Below are positions 8,169 to 16,069 of a stretch of 64,000 nt of DNA, in pieces (the stretch's first letter is position 1; every line of letters starts with the position of its first letter). Source of the DNA: Fluviispira multicolorata. Its GTDB lineage: Bacteria > Bdellovibrionota_B > Oligoflexia > Silvanigrellales > Silvanigrellaceae. Made by a program: the position numbers and the translations under genes. Location: NCBI RefSeq assembly GCF_009208585.1, contig NZ_WFLN01000007.1:62001-126000 (forward strand), read 5' to 3'. The notes under the pieces were generated by a model. It was not told the origin of the DNA. It was given only the letters and a program-made list of their open reading frames with translations, and did not search any database.

Positions 8169-10193
8169 TTAAGAGATTGTTTTTAATTTTTCAATTATGG
8201 CTTGAATAATATTTGTAGGAATACCTGTTTTTTTTGAAACTGTCTGGATATTTTCATTTAAAAGTTCATTTAAATTTGGAAAACTCTCAAGAAGTTTTTT
8301 TCTTCTCTTAGATCCAAGGCCTTTCACGTCTGTAATAATAGACTTTATACTCAATTTATCTCTTTTCTTTCTGTGGAAAGTGATGGCAAATCTATGAGCT
8401 TCATCACGCATTTGAGTAACAAGTCTATATTCTAGAGAACCATTCGTTAATATAATGGTATCAGGTGAAGAGTTTGGCAGGATTTCATTTAAAGAATTTC
8501 TTTTTGGAACAATTAGTCTTTCTAGGCTTTGTTCAATATCTTTGTGGTAAAATTTATTTTTAATTCGTGATTTTGCAATGCCAATCACTGGTATGGTTTT
8601 TAATCCTAAAGAATGAAGCATCCATGCAACTTCACGAATCTGTGGAGCTCCTCCATCTATTATAATTAAACTGGGAAGGTGAGACTTTTCATTTTCTTTG
8701 AATCTTCTGCGAATAACTTCTCTTAGACTTGCAAAATCATCATTATGTCCAATAGTTTCTTTAATAATATATTTTTTATAATCTTTTTTTGAGGCTTTTC
8801 CATTTTTAAAAACAACTTGAGCCGCTACAGTCTGTGCTCCTTGAAAAGTAGAGATATCATAGCACTCAATATTTATGGGCAGTGATGCTAAATTCAAAAA
8901 TTTCATTAGAGATGTAAGCATTTTATTGCTGAATTCATCAATTTTTGATTGCTCATGAAACTTATTTTCTGCATTTTGATATGATAATTTGACTAAATCT
9001 ACTATTTTTTTTATTAATATCTTATCTTTAATTTTATTTATACTAAAATAATCTTCACTTTTAATGGAGAATATTTGTTCGTTTTTACTATTGTCATCGT
9101 TATTTTTTTTGTTAATTAAAAATTCGTTGATTAAATTAACATCATCTATACTAAAAATTTCAAAAGTTTTATCGAATAATATGCTTTTAGGAATGAATTT
9201 TTTTTCATAATATTGACTTAAAAATGCTGTATAAATTCTAGATTTTTCTTTTAAAATTGGGTTTAACTCATCTTCATTTGTAGGTTCTTCTATTAAATGT
9301 TCAACCACATTCGGATATCCTCCAATAACTTTTCCATCTCGAATGTTTGTTACATAAAAGGTGACGAGTTCTTCATTCCAATATGATCCAATTATATCTA
9401 ACTCAATTTCTGTATTTAAATTAACTGATTGTTGACTTAAGAGAGCTTCAAGTGCTTTGAGTTGTTCTCTATAGAGAGCCGCTTTTTCAAACTCTAATTC
9501 TTTAGCTGCATTTAACATGTTCTCTTTTATATTTTTAGAAATATCCTTAAATTTCCCATTTAATATATTTATTACCGAATTTAAATGCGAAAAATATTCT
9601 TCTTTTTTTACAGGTAATTTACAAGGGCCTAAACATCTTTTTATATCATAATAGTTGCATGGACGAGTAACTGTTTTAAAAAATGTAGGAGTGCATTTAA
9701 CAAGTGGAAAAAAACGATTGAAAACTCCCATGAGCTGTTGAATTTGTCCTGAAATAGAATAAGGGCCAAAGTAAAGAGCCCCATCTTTTTTTCTTTTTCT
9801 TGTGGTCATCACTCGAGGCCAATCTTCGTGCATATCTATTCTAATATAAGGATAAGTTTTATCATCCCTTAATAAAATATTATAATTAGGTTGATTGTGT
9901 TTGATAAGATTGCATTCAAGAATTAAAGATTCATATTCATTTTCTGTTACGATAATTTCAAAATCAAAAACTCTTTCAACCAGAGCTCTTGTTTTTGGTG
10001 TTTGCCGATCTAATGAAGTAAAATAGCTCTTGAGTCTTGAATTGAGATTTTTTGCTTTGCCAACATAAAGAATTTCGCCTTCGTTTCCTTTATGTAGATA
10101 GACCCCTGGTTTTTGTGGAACATGTGAAAGCTTTTCTCGAAGAAGAGCTAAACGCATTTCGAGGCTTATTTTTTGCGGAGCTTGAAAATTCAT
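8169..10193 (-). CDS. uvrC: Excinuclease ABC subunit C
   Basis: UvrC makes both incisions in nucleotide excision repair. The GIY-YIG-type N-terminal nuclease is clear (PGVYLHK, ILYVGKAKNLNSRLKSYF), followed by the Cys-containing region near residue 165 (CTPTFFKTVTRPCNYY), a UVR motif (LEFEKAALYREQLKAL) that contacts UvrB, the RNase-H-like second nuclease with IECYDIST and IIIDGG, and C-terminal helix-hairpin-helix sequence (ITDVKGLGSKRRKKLL). At 674 residues it is somewhat longer than the usual 600-620, the excess being Asn/Lys-rich linker around residues 330-400. It is divergent from the downstream unknown gene and shares the promoter region 10194-10285. Confidence 0.96.
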   Translation of the reverse strand: MNFQAPQKISLEMRLALLREKLSHVPQKPGVYLHKGNEGEILYVGKAKNLNSRLKSYFTSLDRQTPKTRALVERVFDFEIIVTENEYESLILECNLIKHNQPNYNILLRDDKTYPYIRIDMHEDWPRVMTTRKRKKDGALYFGPYSISGQIQQLMGVFNRFFPLVKCTPTFFKTVTRPCNYYDIKRCLGPCKLPVKKEEYFSHLNSVINILNGKFKDISKNIKENMLNAAKELEFEKAALYREQLKALEALLSQQSVNLNTEIELDIIGSYWNEELVTFYVTNIRDGKVIGGYPNVVEHLIEEPTNEDELNPILKEKSRIYTAFLSQYYEKKFIPKSILFDKTFEIFSIDDVNLINEFLINKKNNDDNSKNEQIFSIKSEDYFSINKIKDKILIKKIVDLVKLSYQNAENKFHEQSKIDEFSNKMLTSLMKFLNLASLPINIECYDISTFQGAQTVAAQVVFKNGKASKKDYKKYIIKETIGHNDDFASLREVIRRRFKENEKSHLPSLIIIDGGAPQIREVAWMLHSLGLKTIPVIGIAKSRIKNKFYHKDIEQSLERLIVPKRNSLNEILPNSSPDTIILTNGSLEYRLVTQMRDEAHRFAITFHRKKRDKLSIKSIITDVKGLGSKRRKKLLESFPNLNELLNENIQTVSKKTGIPTNIIQAIIEKLKTIS

Positions 10194-10285
10194 TCGTGAC
10201 TTTTCTTTCGTTAAGGTTTATCTCTTTGCTAAGGATGCAATCCTACTTTCGCAGGGTCACTTTACTTTTCCTTGAGGAAGGTGTC

Positions 10286-10333
10286 ATGCTTACCTTTTAT
10301 CAAACTTTTTATGGGACTTTTTATTGTGACTGA
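10286..10333 (+). CDS. Candidate 15-residue Phe/Tyr leader peptide
   Basis: A GAGGAAGG ribosome-binding site (10274-10281) sits 4 nt before an ATG that encodes MLTFYQTFYGTFYCD. Three Phe-Tyr pairs occur at exact four-residue spacing because the DNA is a short 12-base tandem repeat. The reading frame ends at TGA 10331-10333, overlapping possible start codons (ATG 10311, GTG 10326) of the next gene. This is the best ribosome-binding site in the area and it does not fit the long gene, so a leader or coupling role is plausible. There is no other evidence of translation. Confidence 0.35.
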   Translation: MLTFYQTFYGTFYCD

Positions 10334-11543
10334 ACCTACAAAGATAGCCATTAACTCAGATTCCTTTATATATGCGGTTCATCAGGCTTTTGAAGCACGA
10401 TCCAAAGCCAACGGTGATTTTAACTCTCACCTCCGATTTGAACCGTTCTTAATTGGCTCATGGACTTCGCCTGAGTCTTATGATTTTTCGTCGTTCAAAA
10501 CACTTTTAAGTGACATCATTGCCCATCATATTAAAGTTTTACCCCATTTTAATCGCAATGAAACCGTAACCTTAGAAAACATTGCTTGGTTCTCTCATTC
10601 TATTGCAGCACTGTTTGCAGATATTGAATTTATGCTTGTTTCTTATACAGGTTTTGGTTTGCCTAAACTGTTAAGTGGCAATTTACCAAAAGCAACTAGT
10701 AGCAAGAACATTGTTTTTGCTCTTAAAAAATATCAAAATTATATTGCTTTAGATTCAGAAGAGCCAAGAGAGCCATTTTCATTGTTTCCTTTATTATCAG
10801 AATCTGAAGAAGCTTTAGATGAGCATTATGTTCAAGAAATTTGGAGTCTCATCGCTTCTATTGCTAAAAAATATTTAGATTCCTACTTCGAATTATTTTC
10901 TTCTTATGCACTCTGGAAATACACCGCAAAAGAAGTCTTTGTTGAAGCAATTGATTGGAATGTGCGTCCTCCCTGCGGAATCGCTTATAGAAAGCAATTT
11001 AAAGAACTTTTTGATAGAGAGCGTGAAGAGCGAAATGCACGTCGCAATGAAAAACATTCGCAAAGAAAAGGTGATAAAGACAAGTCAAGCTTTAAAAAAG
11101 AGGATAGAAAACCTCATTACACACAAAAAATAGATAAAAATGACATGGTTGAAAAGCCTAAAATAAGTTCTGATCTAAGCACATCTACGACTGAAAAACT
11201 ATCTTTTGTAATAGAGAACTCTGCACAAGTTCCTGAAAAACCACGTTTTGAGGGGAAAATGCAAACACGTTCTGCTGTTGCGCAACAACAAAATGTTTTT
11301 CAAGGTGCAAGCAGCAATCCTCTCGAACCTAAAAACCAGCAAAATCTTGAAGATGCCTTGCATGAGGTGAGTAAAGCTGTTCAGAAAATGCTTAAAAACA
11401 AGAGTATTCCTGAAATAAGTCTAAACCCTCAAAATTCGTTTGTGCGTCGCCAACAGCATGTCGTTATATCTGAAGCTGGTTTCGATACAGAAAGTCGTGG
11501 TGATGCACGCAATCGTCATGTGTGTATTAAGAGAAAAGATTAA
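10311..11543 (+). CDS. Uncharacterised protein with basic disordered C-terminal half
   Basis: I do not recognise this roughly 410-residue protein. The first 240 residues are helical and hydrophobic-patterned, with conserved-looking aromatic segments (FEPFLIGSWTSPESYDF, RPPCGIAYRKQF). From there the sequence is low-complexity and highly charged (RERERRNARRNEK, KGDKDKSSFKKEDRK), then Gln/Ser/Asn-rich, as in a disordered nucleic-acid-binding tail. It has no signal peptide or certain membrane segment. The start is uncertain: TTG 10272, ATG 10311 and GTG 10326 are all in frame and none has an ideal ribosome-binding site. Coupling to the leader ORF would favour GTG 10326. It is divergent from uvrC. 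Confidence 0.65.
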   Translation: MGLFIVTEPTKIAINSDSFIYAVHQAFEARSKANGDFNSHLRFEPFLIGSWTSPESYDFSSFKTLLSDIIAHHIKVLPHFNRNETVTLENIAWFSHSIAALFADIEFMLVSYTGFGLPKLLSGNLPKATSSKNIVFALKKYQNYIALDSEEPREPFSLFPLLSESEEALDEHYVQEIWSLIASIAKKYLDSYFELFSSYALWKYTAKEVFVEAIDWNVRPPCGIAYRKQFKELFDREREERNARRNEKHSQRKGDKDKSSFKKEDRKPHYTQKIDKNDMVEKPKISSDLSTSTTEKLSFVIENSAQVPEKPRFEGKMQTRSAVAQQQNVFQGASSNPLEPKNQQNLEDALHEVSKAVQKMLKNKSIPEISLNPQNSFVRRQQHVVISEAGFDTESRGDARNRHVCIKRKD

Positions 11544-11595
11544 AGATCTTTCATAGTATAGAGCACTCTGCTGCCAAGAAACTCATATGTATCCT

Positions 11596-11623
11596 TTGAC
11601 ACCCTAGTTAGAATAAGTAATCT
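11596..11623 (+). promoter_or_regulatory. Likely sigma70-type promoter for etfBA
   Basis: A perfect -35 box TTGACA (11596-11601) is followed after 16 bases by TAATCT (11618-11623), a partial -10 match. It lies about 57 bases upstream of the etfB start codon in an otherwise empty gap. Confidence 0.45.
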
Positions 11624-11680
11624 CAATCTGACTTAGTGGTGTTTTTTTATGTAATAAACAATCCTTCTCGGAGGACTAAA

Positions 11681-12460
11681 GTGAAAATACTTGTTCTTGC
11701 TAAACATGTTCCAGACACTGAAACCGTTATAAAAATTTCTGGTGGTGGTAAAACTATTGATGAATCTGATTTTAAATACATGGTTAATCCTTGCGATGAA
11801 TATGCAATGGAAGAAGCTATTCGCACTCAAGACAAACACAAAGGTGAAAGTGTTGTCGTCAGTGTAGGACCTGCACGTGCTCAAGAAACTATTCGTAAAG
11901 CTCTTGCAATGGGACTCGATCGAGGAGTGTGGATTAACACCGAGGGGTACTCAGGTGGGCTTGACTCTTATTCTGTTGCTCTTGCAATTTCAAAAGTTGT
12001 AGCCGAAGAAAAACCAGATGTTATTTTTGCTGGTCTCAACACTATTGATGAAGGTGCAGGAAATGTAGGTCCTATGGTTGCTGAGTTTGCTGGAATGCCA
12101 AGTCTTGTTAATATTTCAAAACTTGAATGGCAAAATGAAGGTAAATCTGTACGGGCTGAAAGAGATGTTGAAAGTGGTATTGTTGAAATCTATGAGGCAA
12201 AAACTCCCTTGCTGATTGCCCCTCACCAAAACTTAAATGATCCTCGGTTTCCATCTCTCCCAGGAATTATGAAGGCAAAAAAGAAGCCAATTGCAGAAAA
12301 AAAAGCTGCTGATCTTATCACTGATAAACCAAAAGTAGAAGTTCGCACATATAAACTTCCTCCTGAAAAGGCTCCTGGGAAAATCTTTAAAGGTAAACCA
12401 GTTGAAGAGATGGTGACAGAAGTGGTCAAATTACTGCGTTCAGAAGCTAAGGTTATATAA
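11681..12460 (+). CDS. etfB: Electron transfer flavoprotein beta subunit
   Basis: The beta subunit of the soluble FAD/AMP heterodimer that carries electrons from acyl-CoA and related dehydrogenases to the quinone pool via ETF:quinone oxidoreductase. Typical features are KILVLAKHVPDTE at the start, NPxDEYAMEEAI, VVSVGP, the LNTIDEGAGNVGPMVAEF adenine-binding segment, and the C-terminal PxxPSLPGIMKAKKKP arm. The start is GTG 11681, with GGAGG at 11670-11674 and the homology beginning immediately; an upstream in-frame ATG at 11636 would add 15 unrelated residues. It is co-transcribed with etfA, 10 bases downstream. Confidence 0.95.
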   Translation: MKILVLAKHVPDTETVIKISGGGKTIDESDFKYMVNPCDEYAMEEAIRTQDKHKGESVVVSVGPARAQETIRKALAMGLDRGVWINTEGYSGGLDSYSVALAISKVVAEEKPDVIFAGLNTIDEGAGNVGPMVAEFAGMPSLVNISKLEWQNEGKSVRAERDVESGIVEIYEAKTPLLIAPHQNLNDPRFPSLPGIMKAKKKPIAEKKAADLITDKPKVEVRTYKLPPEKAPGKIFKGKPVEEMVTEVVKLLRSEAKVI

Positions 12461-12470
12461 GGGGAAGAAA

Positions 12471-13454
12471 ATGACTCATAAAGTTCTTGTTTATGCTGAA
12501 GTGAGAAATGGAAAGCTTAAATCTACGGCTGGAGAAACCCTCGCAGAAGCAAGAAAAATGCTTGCCGGAAAATCTGAAAATCTACATGCCGTTCTTTTAG
12601 GTGAGGGGTGTGAGCAACATGCTAAAACTCTGGCAACTTTTGGAGCTTCTAAAATTTATGTAGTTGACACTCCTGATACAAATACATATCAGGGTGAACC
12701 TACTATCCAGGCATTAACTCAAATTATCCAAAAAAATGGTTATACAGTTGTCGTTGGACCCGCATCTCCAACAGGTCGAGATTTTTTTCCAAGGTTATCT
12801 ATTCGCAACAAGGGAGCTATGCTCACTGATGTCGTTGGTTTTTCTCTTGATGGAGATTCAGTTGTTTCTGATATTCCAATGTATTTAGGTAAATGTGCAA
12901 AACAAGCCGTGTCAGCAGCGTCTATTACGTTTGTTACTCTCAGACCTAATGTGCGTCCATCTGAGATAGTTGATGCCAATGCGCAAGCCAATGTTGAAAA
13001 ATTCTCAGTGGAGTTTGATCGTGCGAAAATAACTTCCAAAGTTGTTGAAGTACGTAAAGGAGCAGGAGAACGTCCTGATTTAACCGAAGCAAATATTATT
13101 ATTTCAGGTGGTCGTGCGATTGCAAGCAAAGATAATTTTAAAATTCTTTTTGAATGTGCAGATGCTGTGCATGGATCCGTTGGGGCTTCACGTGCTGCAG
13201 TTGATTCGGGTTATGCTCCCTATGAAATGCAGGTTGGGCAAACAGGAAAGACTGTAAATCCAGGTCTTTATGTGGCTTGTGGAATTTCAGGTTCTATTCA
13301 GCACCTTTCTGGTATGAGAACATCAAAGTGCATTGTTGCCATTAACACCGATGTTGATGCCCCTATTTTTCAAAAAGCAGACTTTGGAATCGTTGCTGAT
13401 CTTTTCCAAGCTGTACCAATATTAACAAGAGAATTTAAGAAGTTGATGGAATAA
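12471..13454 (+). CDS. etfA: Electron transfer flavoprotein alpha subunit
   Basis: The 327-residue alpha subunit, partner of EtfB. The N-terminal domain begins VLVYAEVRNGKLK. The C-terminal FAD domain shows the signature blocks IIISGGRAIAS, VGASRAAVDSGYAPYEMQVGQTGKTVNPGLYVACGISGSIQHLSGM and the INTDxDAPIFQKADFGIVADL end, all needed for FAD binding. Length and motifs are normal. It lies directly upstream of rplK, where secE-nusG would be found in many bacteria. A GGGGAAG ribosome-binding site precedes the ATG. Confidence 0.96.
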   Translation: MTHKVLVYAEVRNGKLKSTAGETLAEARKMLAGKSENLHAVLLGEGCEQHAKTLATFGASKIYVVDTPDTNTYQGEPTIQALTQIIQKNGYTVVVGPASPTGRDFFPRLSIRNKGAMLTDVVGFSLDGDSVVSDIPMYLGKCAKQAVSAASITFVTLRPNVRPSEIVDANAQANVEKFSVEFDRAKITSKVVEVRKGAGERPDLTEANIIISGGRAIASKDNFKILFECADAVHGSVGASRAAVDSGYAPYEMQVGQTGKTVNPGLYVACGISGSIQHLSGMRTSKCIVAINTDVDAPIFQKADFGIVADLFQAVPILTREFKKLME

Positions 13455-13526
13455 GAATCTAAGCACCTTATACTCATCCTTTTCTCTTGCAACTCTTAAA
13501 GTTTTGTATTATCGCTTTGCTCTCAC

Positions 13527-13551
13527 GCCCAAATTGCACCTTTTTTTGGGC
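13527..13551 (+). promoter_or_regulatory. Hairpin in the rplK leader
   Basis: GCCCAAA at 13527-13533 can pair with TTTGGGC at 13545-13551 around an 11-base loop, 29 bases before the rplK start codon. It lies between etfA and the ribosomal operon. It could be a weak terminator for etfA or part of the rplKA leader (which L1 represses in other bacteria); the sequence alone does not decide. Confidence 0.35.
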
Positions 13552-13580
13552 TGATTGTTCCATTTTATGAGGAAAGAACC

Positions 13581-14006
13581 ATGGCAAAGAAAGTCGTAGG
13601 ACTTATTAAGCTCCAAATTAAAGGCGCTCAAGCAACTGCAGCGCCACCTGTTGGTCCAGCTTTGGGTCAGCGCGGTGTTAATATCGCAATGTTTGTTAAA
13701 GAATTTAACGCTCGTACGCAAAAGCAACCTGGCGTTGTTCTTCCAACAATCATTACAGTTTATTCTGATAAATCCTTTACATTTATCACAAAAACTCCAC
13801 CTGCAAGTGTTCTTCTTAAGCAAGCTGCTAAGCTTGAATCTGCAAGTAAAACTCCAGGTAAAGCAATTGCTGGTTCTGTAACAGATAAGCAAGTTGAAGA
13901 AATTGCAAAAACAAAACTTCCTGACTTGAACTGCTACGATCTTGAAACAGCAAAAAGCCTTATTAAAGGTTCCGCTCGTTCTATGGGAATTGAAGTTAAA
14001 GCTTAA
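13581..14006 (+). CDS. rplK: 50S ribosomal protein L11
   Basis: L11 forms the GTPase-associated centre with the 23S rRNA thiostrepton loop and is needed for factor binding and RelA activation. The sequence starts with [34 protein letters not shown], the N-terminal signature including the flexible Pro residues, and ends with the rRNA-binding domain [13 protein letters not shown] and the ARSMGIEV tail. At 141 residues the length is typical. It is the first gene of rplKAJL-rpoBC here, following etfA rather than nusG. A GAGGAAAG ribosome-binding site is present. Confidence 0.97.
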   Translation: MAKKVVGLIKLQIKGAQATAAPPVGPALGQRGVNIAMFVKEFNARTQKQPGVVLPTIITVYSDKSFTFITKTPPASVLLKQAAKLESASKTPGKAIAGSVTDKQVEEIAKTKLPDLNCYDLETAKSLIKGSARSMGIEVKA

Positions 14007-14055
14007 ATTTTTCGAGGGAGGCTTTAAAAGCCGATGAACCTCAAAGGAATATATT

Positions 14056-14754
14056 ATGGCAAGAAAAATTAGTAAAAAATTAAAAGCTGCTTCTGCTAAA
14101 TTTAATGCAGAAAAGTCTTATAATTTAACAGAAGCAAGTGTGCTTCTTAAAGAAATTTCATATGCAAAATTCGATGAAACAGTTGAAATTGCTATGAATC
14201 TTGGTGTCGATCCTCGTCATGCCGATCAAAACGTGCGCGGCGCGGTTGTTCTTCCTCACGGTCTTGGCAAAAAGGTGCGTGTTTTAGTATTTGCTAAGGG
14301 CGAAAAAATCCGCGAAGCTGAAGAAGCTGGCGCAGATTTTGTTGGTGGTGAAGAGCTTGCACAAAAAATTCAAGGTGGCTGGCTCGATTTCGAAGCTGCC
14401 ATTGCAACTCCAGACATGATGGGTCTCGTGGGTCGTCTTGGCCGTATCCTTGCTCCTCGTGGACTTATGCCAAATCCAAAAGTTGGTACTGTAACTCAAG
14501 ATCTTAAAAATGCAGTTAAAGAAGCTAAAGCTGGCCGTGTTGAATTTAAAGTCAACAAAGCTGGAATTATTCAAGCTCCTGTAGGAAAAGTTTCTTTTGA
14601 AGCAAGTAAAATCGAAGAAAATGCAAAAGCATTTGTCGACGCAATTGTTAAAGCTAAACCAGCAGCTGCTAAAGGCACATATATCAAGTCTGCTTATGTA
14701 AGCTCCACAATGAGCCCATCTGTTCGTCTTGAAACTGCTGAGTTCAAAATATAA
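14056..14754 (+). CDS. rplA: 50S ribosomal protein L1
   Basis: L1 binds the mobile L1 stalk of 23S rRNA and helps release the E-site tRNA; in many bacteria it represses its own operon. Visible family motifs are [46 protein letters not shown], the signature [21 protein letters not shown], and [20 protein letters not shown]. The 232-residue length is normal. It lies 49 bases after rplK and before the L10 leader. Confidence 0.97.
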   Translation: MARKISKKLKAASAKFNAEKSYNLTEASVLLKEISYAKFDETVEIAMNLGVDPRHADQNVRGAVVLPHGLGKKVRVLVFAKGEKIREAEEAGADFVGGEELAQKIQGGWLDFEAAIATPDMMGLVGRLGRILAPRGLMPNPKVGTVTQDLKNAVKEAKAGRVEFKVNKAGIIQAPVGKVSFEASKIEENAKAFVDAIVKAKPAAAKGTYIKSAYVSSTMSPSVRLETAEFKI

Positions 14755-14764
14755 ATTTTTAGTT

Positions 14765-14896
14765 TCGTAAGGGTCTAAGACTGCTGGTTATTCTGCACTG
14801 TGCAGATATGTAAATCCCGCATAGACTTTGGCCCCTGCGGTTTATCAACCTCGTAATTCCATTTTGCCTGTGGGAATACGATTAACTTAGGGGAGG
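14765..14896 (+). ncRNA. L10 leader (autoregulatory RNA upstream of rplJ)
   Basis: The 149-base rplA-rplJ gap holds the conserved pattern of the L10 leader: GACTGCTGGTT near 14779, a 6-bp hairpin TCTGCA/TGCAGA (14792-14806) and CCCGCATAGACTTTGG near 14817-14832, matching the kink-turn element bound by the L10-(L12)n complex. GTCTA (14773-14777) pairs with TAGAC (14822-14826) to close it. By analogy with other bacteria, excess L10/L12 would bind here and block rplJ translation. Exact boundaries are uncertain. Confidence 0.75.
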
Positions 14897-14903
14897 CATT
14901 CTC

Positions 14904-15422
14904 TTGGATCGTAACGCTAAACTTCAGTGGCGTAATAGTGTAGTCGAAGCTCTCGACAAATCTAGCGCCGTGTTCCTAGCCAATTACTCAGGGATGACAG
15001 TTGAAGAGCTTACGACTATGCGTCGTGAACTCAAAGCAGTTAACGCTGACTTTCACGTAGTCAAAAATACAATTGCTCAAAAAGCAGTTGAAGGCAGAGA
15101 TGAAAATGTCATTTCTGATCTTTTCGTTGGTCAAACCGGCGTTGTTTTTGCATACGGTGATGTTGCCGCTGCTGCAAAAGCATTTTCTGAGTCCGCAAAG
15201 AAATTTGAAAAGCTCAAAATCACAGGTGGATATATGGAAAAATCCGCCTTGACTCCTGCAGCAGTTCAAAATCTAGCATCTTTGCCATCTCGCGATGTGC
15301 TTATTGGTCAAATTATCGGCTCAATGGTTGCTCCACACCGTGGACTTCTCAATGTGCTTAATGGTGTGCCTAGAAACTTGGTTCAAGTTCTCAATGCCAT
15401 CAAAGATAAAAAGGCGAGCTAA
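14904..15422 (+). CDS. rplJ: 50S ribosomal protein L10
   Basis: L10 anchors the L7/L12 stalk to the ribosome and is the repressor of its own leader. Motifs include SSAVFLANYSGMTVEELTTMRRELKAVNADFHVVKNT and the C-terminal helical region that binds L12 dimers. The start is TTG at 14904, preceded by GGGGAGG (14890-14896) at ideal spacing; no in-frame ATG would give the full domain. A weak start codon is consistent with tight translational control. At 172 residues the length is typical. Confidence 0.96.
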   Translation: MDRNAKLQWRNSVVEALDKSSAVFLANYSGMTVEELTTMRRELKAVNADFHVVKNTIAQKAVEGRDENVISDLFVGQTGVVFAYGDVAAAAKAFSESAKKFEKLKITGGYMEKSALTPAAVQNLASLPSRDVLIGQIIGSMVAPHRGLLNVLNGVPRNLVQVLNAIKDKKAS

Positions 15423-15506
15423 TTATAGCTGTTAACTTGTGTTTTAATTTTGTGTTTAATCTATTAGTTTCGCTATTGAAACTAGAAAATTTATAAGGGC
15501 TTTACA

Positions 15507-15878
15507 ATGTCTATTACTAAAGAACAATTCATTTCCTACATCGAAAACCTCACTCTTATTCAAGCTGCTGAACTTGTTAAAGAACTCGAAGACAAATTTG
15601 GCGTATCTGCAGCAGCTCCTGTTGCTATGATGGCAGCAGCTCCTGCAGCAGCAGCAGCAGCTGAACAAACTGAATTTGAAGTTATTCTTAAAGCAGCTGG
15701 CGACAAAAAGCTTGACGTTATTAAGGAAGTTCGTGCTATCACTGGTCTTGGTCTTAAAGAAGCTAAAGATCTTGTTGAAGGCGCGCCAAAATCTCTTAAA
15801 GCTGGCGTTACTAAAGCTGAATCTGAAGAAATCAAAAAGAAACTTACAGCAGTTGGTGCAGCTGTTGAAGTTAAATAA
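15507..15878 (+). CDS. rplL: 50S ribosomal protein L7/L12
   Basis: The stalk protein that recruits translational GTPases. The N-terminal dimerisation domain (about residues 1-32) is followed by an Ala/Pro-rich hinge (about 33-53) and the C-terminal factor-binding domain with [40 protein letters not shown]. The 123-residue length is normal. The long Ala hinge gives spurious open frames on both strands. A UAAGGG-like ribosome-binding site lies upstream. Confidence 0.97.
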   Translation: MSITKEQFISYIENLTLIQAAELVKELEDKFGVSAAAPVAMMAAAPAAAAAAEQTEFEVILKAAGDKKLDVIKEVRAITGLGLKEAKDLVEGAPKSLKAGVTKAESEEIKKKLTAVGAAVEVK

Positions 15879-15885
15879 TAAACGC

Positions 15886-15949
15886 GACTCTTTACTGAGT
15901 TTAGTTTATTAAGAGTCAAGCTATTGAACATGCGTTCTTTAGCTTGACT
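15886..15949 (+). promoter_or_regulatory. Overlapping alternative hairpins between rplL and rpoB
   Basis: GACTCTT (15886-15892) can pair with AAGAGTC (15911-15917), and AGTCAAGCTA (15914-15923) can pair with TAGCTTGACT (15940-15949); the second hairpin is extended inside by GAAC/GTTC. The two helices share bases 15914-15917, so they exclude each other. Only four T residues follow, giving at most partial termination. The position matches the attenuator and RNase III region found between rplL and rpoB in enterobacteria, so lowering rpoBC transcription relative to rplJL is a reasonable inference. Confidence 0.5.
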
Positions 15950-16069
15950 TTTGCTATTGTGCAAATATTGTGTGCTTTGCTTCCTTATGGTATGCCAGAA
16001 GGACGCATTCCTATTTTTTGCACAATTCATTATATTTGTATCCTTTCTTTCTCATGCAGAGGATTTCAT

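Noticed and set aside
12740..13129. 129-codon minus-strand frame inside etfA
   Set aside because: It is antisense to conserved EtfA domains, with no supporting signals.
15560..16030. 156-codon minus-strand open frame over rplL
   Set aside because: It mirrors the Ala-rich hinge of L7/L12 and the rpoB leader; there is no homology or start context.
15944..16069. Upstream extension of the rpoB frame
   Set aside because: The extra 42 residues have no homology, cover the leader hairpin and lack a ribosome-binding site; ATG 16070 is better supported.
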